Below, piece after piece: positions 7,295 through 9,368 of a stretch of DNA of 9,368 bases. The number at the start of each line of letters is the position of its first letter. The stretch's first letter is position 1. The stretch comes from Opitutia bacterium (GTDB taxonomy: Bacteria > Verrucomicrobiota > Verrucomicrobiia > Opitutales > Coraliomargaritaceae): assembly GCA_003503355.1 (NCBI GenBank), contig DOCS01000239.1, forward strand, positions 1-9,368, in the 5' to 3' direction. A model generated the notes under the pieces. The model ran no database searches. It was not told where the DNA came from and saw only the letters and a list, made by a program, of their open reading frames with translations. The translations under genes were made by a program, and so were the position numbers.

Positions 7295-8119
7295 ATGCAA
7301 AGTATCGGCGAACGATTAGAAGAAGCACGCAAGCGCAAGGGGATTTCTCTGCGTGAAGCGGCCGAGGCCACTAAAATTCGCAGTGATTATCTCGGACAGA
7401 TGGAGCAAAACCAGTTCGATTTCGAACTGCCCGAGATTTACAAACGCGGCTTTCTTAAAAATTACGCGCGTCACCTGAAGCTCGATCCGGAAAACATCCT
7501 CAGCGAATATAGCGCGGAGCAAAAGGGCCAGACTCGCTCGGGTAAAAAAAGCGGTTCCGAATTATTTGGGACCATGGCAGTTAAAGATGCGAACACAAAT
7601 ACCGCTGACAATGCAGAGCCCTCCTACGGCCGCATTTCAGCCAACCGTGCATCGAGCCAATCTGAGACAGACTCAAACACGGAAGATGAGAGCGACGATA
7701 GCGATAAGATCTTTTACATCAAAGCCGGTCTGATCGCAGTTGGTACTCTGGCGCTGATCTTCGTCATTTTCGCCCTAATTAAGGCGATCCTGGCCAGCGA
7801 TCCGGTAGTCGACACGCCTGAACTAATCGATCCTCCGGCGATCAGCGAAAGCGTGGAAGCGGCCGATCCAGTCGCACCTGCAGCGGTAGAGGACAGCATC
7901 ACGCTAATCGCCAGCGGTAATGTGTACGTGCTGGTTAAACAACGCGACGACAAGCAGGAGCTATTCCGCAAAACAATGAGCGCGGGCGAAACGGTTCAGC
8001 TGAACAAAAGCGGCCCGGTCGACATACTGTTTACCGCAGGGGAAAACATCGTGATCGATCACGCAGGCGAACGCTTGCGGCCGAGCAGTTCGGGCACCGC
8101 GAAGATCTCGATTCCGTAG
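7295..8119 (+). CDS. rodZ: RodZ-like HTH membrane protein (cell-shape family)
   Basis: RodZ links the MreB cytoskeleton to the wall-synthesis machinery in rod-shaped bacteria. This 274-residue protein has the same layout. A cytoplasmic helix-turn-helix covers about residues 1-72, including [26 protein letters not shown] (2-27) and the family's [20 protein letters not shown]. An acidic Ser/Asn/Asp-rich linker (about 75-137) is followed by one membrane segment (about 143-166). An extracytoplasmic part ends in a beta-rich domain of about 75 residues ([14 protein letters not shown] to the end), resembling the RodZ C-terminal domain. It is shorter than the E. coli protein. The ATG at 7295 is chosen because the HTH begins directly after it; a TTG at 7256 would add 13 basic residues. 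TTGCGG and CATAAT, 18 bp apart (7256-7285), form a weak promoter candidate. mre genes are not in the window, so a different HTH/TM regulator is possible. Confidence 0.8.
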   Translation: MQSIGERLEEARKRKGISLREAAEATKIRSDYLGQMEQNQFDFELPEIYKRGFLKNYARHLKLDPENILSEYSAEQKGQTRSGKKSGSELFGTMAVKDANTNTADNAEPSYGRISANRASSQSETDSNTEDESDDSDKIFYIKAGLIAVGTLALIFVIFALIKAILASDPVVDTPELIDPPAISESVEAADPVAPAAVEDSITLIASGNVYVLVKQRDDKQELFRKTMSAGETVQLNKSGPVDILFTAGENIVIDHAGERLRPSSSGTAKISIP

Positions 8120-8132
8120 GCATCGCCGATTT

Positions 8133-8158
8133 CAGAGGCCACAACGAACGGCCTTCTG
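8133..8158 (+). terminator. Stem-loop after the rodZ-like gene
   Basis: CAGAGGCC (8133-8140) pairs with GGCCTTCTG (8150-8158) across a 9-nt loop. The 8-bp stem has one bulged T. It lies 13 nt after the stop codon, where a transcript end would be expected. No T-tract follows. It is a candidate terminator by position only. Confidence 0.35.
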
Positions 8159-8187
8159 CAGTGATGCCCAGCAGGGGAACAGAAACG

Positions 8188-8208
8188 CTGGTCCATTGAG
8201 AGGACCAG
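8188..8208. terminator. Perfect 7-bp hairpin in the convergent spacer
   Basis: CTGGTCC and GGACCAG pair perfectly around the 7-nt loop ATTGAGA. On the minus strand the sequence after the hairpin is AGCGTTTCTGTTCC, loosely T-rich, so it could help end transcription of the minus-strand genes. On the plus strand nothing T-rich follows. Confidence 0.35.
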
Positions 8209-8300
8209 AGACTGCGCCACAGAGGCACTCCGTCTCCGCCAGCCTACGTGTCACACTTCGGCTAAAGTCGATGCGAATGAGTTGAATTGAATCTGACTCG

Positions 8301-8349
8301 GCGCGTTCACGTGCAACCACTCGCGCGTTCACGTGCAACCACTCGCGCG
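8301..8349. repeat. Perfect 22-bp tandem repeat, 2.2 copies
   Basis: Positions 8301-8322 are repeated exactly at 8323-8344, and the first five bases occur a third time (8345-8349) before the match decays. Each unit starts GCGCGTTCACGTG and contains the palindrome CACGTG (8308-8313 and 8330-8335), flanked by GTT and CAAC to form a near-palindrome. The spacing is two helical turns. It could be a recent slippage duplication or paired binding sites. Confidence 0.9.
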
Positions 8350-8432
8350 CTCGTGCTACGCTGTAATAGGTCGCGGCCGGCACTTATTTAACCTGCCATA
8401 CGCCGCTTACATCTGTCTGCTTGGACGAAAGC

Positions 8433-8452
8433 GGTAATCGCAAACGATTGCC
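8433..8452 (-). terminator. Stem-loop at the end of the minus-strand membrane protein gene
   Basis: GGTAATCG (8433-8440) and CGATTGCC (8445-8452) flank a CAAA loop and touch the stop codon (8452-8454) of the minus-strand gene. The pair that is a T-G wobble on the plus strand becomes an A-C mismatch in the minus-strand transcript, which weakens the hairpin there. GCTTTCG follows on the minus strand. It is a plausible but weak terminator. Confidence 0.35.
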
Positions 8453-9138
8453 TAGTCTGCCACGCCACTGCCGGATTTACGCAGACTGACTGGCTTACCC
8501 AGCACCTCGCCGTATATAAACCCGACACGCGCAGCCACGGGATCCCTCAACACCTTGCGAACCGGCCCTGACAGCAACCCACCGCTGGTGCGCCGTGCAC
8601 GCTCAGCCACCCCCGCACCACGAGGCGTGGGTTTGGCAGCCGGCTTCATTCCAGCCTGACGACGAAGTGCTTCAGCACTTCGCTTAGAGGCCTCAATCTG
8701 TTGCAGACGCACCTGCATCTGCTGCTCGTAAGCATTATCCGACGTATCCCAGGAAAACGCACCCGACGGCTCTACAGACGGCGCAGCGGGGCTAGGTGTC
8801 GGCTCAACGTGCGGTGCCTTACGCTGATGCATCTCTTTGCGCTGCTCTTTGACCTCTTTATGTCGTTCCACGCGAGCGATCACCGGAGATTCAGAGGTCG
8901 ATGCCTCCTCATCCTCCGCCGCCGCGGCCTGGCGGCGTTCCATTATTTTACGGCGAATCGCTTCCTGTATCTGACGCTGGCGCTCCGCATAATTCTCAGC
9001 TTCGCCAATTCCTCCCGGCTGATGCGGCAATTTCGGTGGACTCGCTTCATCGTCCCCAGACTTATTCGATAACAGATTACCAAAGAAGTAAACTGCCGCA
9101 AAAATTAACGGCACCAGTATTTCGAGAAGGTTTTCCAT
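8452..9138 (-). CDS. Membrane-anchored coiled-coil protein of unknown function, downstream of floA
   Basis: I do not recognise a named family. The 228-residue protein begins MENLLEILVPLIF with a single hydrophobic segment (about 4-23), probably a membrane anchor with the rest in the cytoplasm. A charged helical stretch rich in Glu, Arg, Gln and Ala follows (about 46-80). A Pro-rich linker (about 105-125) leads to a second likely coiled coil with YEQQMQVRLQQIEASKRSAE (about 137-160) and a basic Pro/Gly/Arg segment. The C-terminal tail RDPVAARVGFIYGEVLGKP (198-216) looks conserved. It resembles short R-x-x-FIYSEIL-x-x-P tails that I recall at the ends of uncharacterised proteins in the Bacteroidetes and PVC groups. 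The gene starts 68 bp downstream of floA on the same strand, so a role near flotillin membrane domains is possible but unproven. No Shine-Dalgarno is visible. Confidence 0.75.
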   Translation of the reverse strand: MENLLEILVPLIFAAVYFFGNLLSNKSGDDEASPPKLPHQPGGIGEAENYAERQRQIQEAIRRKIMERRQAAAAEDEEASTSESPVIARVERHKEVKEQRKEMHQRKAPHVEPTPSPAAPSVEPSGAFSWDTSDNAYEQQMQVRLQQIEASKRSAEALRRQAGMKPAAKPTPRGAGVAERARRTSGGLLSGPVRKVLRDPVAARVGFIYGEVLGKPVSLRKSGSGVAD

Positions 9139-9165
9139 ATCACAGATCAGTCATTAGTCAGGACG

Positions 9166-9194
9166 GCTGGCCCCGGCATTCCACCAGGGCCAGC
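9166..9194 (-). terminator. Stem-loop between floA and the downstream gene
   Basis: On the minus strand GCTGGCCCTGG pairs with CCGGGGCCAGC around the loop TGGAATG. This is 11 bp with a single U-G pair; on the plus strand that position is a C/A mismatch, so the fold favours the minus transcript. It lies 12 nt after the floA stop and 27 nt before the next start. No T-tract follows. It may attenuate, or stabilise the floA mRNA end. A perfect palindrome, CTATGCATAG (9194-9203), adjoins it. Confidence 0.5.
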
Positions 9195-9206
9195 TATGCA
9201 TAGGCT

Positions 9207-9368
9207 TTATTTATTTTCGTCGCCCTTGGAGATGGAATCACGCATGTCAGTATCCGCCTTGATATTGTTCAAACGATAGTAATCCATCACCCCCATATTG
9301 CCGGAACGAAATGCTTCGGCGAGCGCAAGCGGCACCTGCGCCTCTGCTTCGACGACCTTCGCCTGCAT
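9207..9368 (-). CDS. floA: Flotillin-like protein FloA, C-terminal fragment
   Basis: FloA is a membrane scaffold protein of the SPFH-related group that forms membrane foci affecting fluidity and protein assemblies. Only the last 53 codons are in the window; the rest lies past the right edge. Read on the minus strand they run [20 protein letters not shown], then [33 protein letters not shown] and a TAA stop (9207-9209). The [24 protein letters not shown] block is the characteristic FloA/YqfA C-terminus. The Ala/Glu-rich part before it matches the end of the long flotillin helix. The ATG at the very edge is internal, not the start. In many bacteria floA follows an NfeD-type gene, which would lie outside this window. 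Confidence 0.88.
   Translation of the reverse strand: MQAKVVEAEAQVPLALAEAFRSGNMGVMDYYRLNNIKADTDMRDSISKGDENK

Larger units (their letters stand above)
8120..8451. other. Gene-free region between convergent genes
   Basis: These 332 bp separate the convergent rodZ-like gene and the minus-strand membrane protein gene. No credible protein, tRNA or rRNA gene is seen. The only open frame of note (minus strand, 8132-8383) is Arg-rich, lies partly over the tandem repeat and has no family features. The region holds several stem-loops and one 22-bp tandem repeat, listed separately. In addition, CCGCTT (8403-8408) can pair with AAGCGG (8429-8434). Confidence 0.7.

Noticed and set aside
8301..8349. CRISPR array
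   Set aside because: The two 22-bp units are directly adjacent with no unique spacers, so this is a simple tandem repeat.
8132..8383. An 83-codon minus-strand frame in the convergent spacer
   Set aside because: It is Arg-rich and partly made of the tandem repeat, with no start signal and no family resemblance.
8120..8451. A tRNA or small structured RNA gene in the convergent spacer
   Set aside because: Only isolated stems are seen, with no cloverleaf, CCA end or T-loop sequence.

Overview
This window looks like an ordinary bacterial chromosome segment of moderately high GC (mid-to-upper 50s percent by eye). It carries conserved housekeeping genes and shows no sign of phage, plasmid, insertion sequence, CRISPR or defence modules. 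The combination of a FloA-type flotillin, a small RodZ-like protein, an adjacent grpE-dnaJ pair without dnaK, and a membrane-anchored protein ending in a tail of the type R-x-x-FIYGEVLGKP suggests the PVC group. Within it, a verrucomicrobial (Opitutae-like) chromosome seems most likely. This placement is inferred from gene content and sequence style and is not proven.

Layout, left to right. (1) Positions 1-2534, minus strand: ftsK, the septal DNA translocase, lacking only its last residues beyond the left edge. (2) Positions 2623-3570, plus strand: a short class I mannose-6-phosphate isomerase, divergent from ftsK across 88 bp. (3) Positions 3736-5502, plus strand: grpE and dnaJ, 15 bp apart, the co-chaperones of DnaK; the pair ends in a hairpin plus T-tract that overlaps the dnaJ stop codon. 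(4) Positions 5549-6142, plus strand: purN, a purine biosynthesis transformylase. (5) Positions 6249-7145, plus strand: prmA, the ribosomal protein L11 methyltransferase. (6) Positions 7295-8119, plus strand: a RodZ-like HTH/transmembrane protein. (7) Positions 8120-8451: a 332-bp gene-free convergent region with hairpins and a perfect 22-bp tandem repeat. (8) Positions 8452-9138, minus strand: an unrecognised membrane-anchored protein. (9) Positions 9207-9368, minus strand: the C-terminal end of floA, which continues past the right edge.

Functionally the genes cover chromosome segregation (FtsK), cell shape and membrane organisation (RodZ-like, FloA and perhaps its downstream neighbour), protein folding (GrpE, DnaJ), translation (PrmA), purine synthesis (PurN) and sugar-phosphate supply (ManA). 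The plus-strand genes from manA to rodZ are collinear but separated by 46-165 bp gaps that hold stem-loops, so only grpE-dnaJ looks like a tight operon.

Two properties run through the whole window. None of the eight visible start codons has a clear Shine-Dalgarno sequence. Most gene junctions carry a stem-loop but, except after dnaJ, no T-tract. I found no convincing new multi-gene system. The most useful leads are the floA-linked protein with its C-terminal tail, the competing RNA structures between purN and prmA, and the 22-bp tandem repeat.
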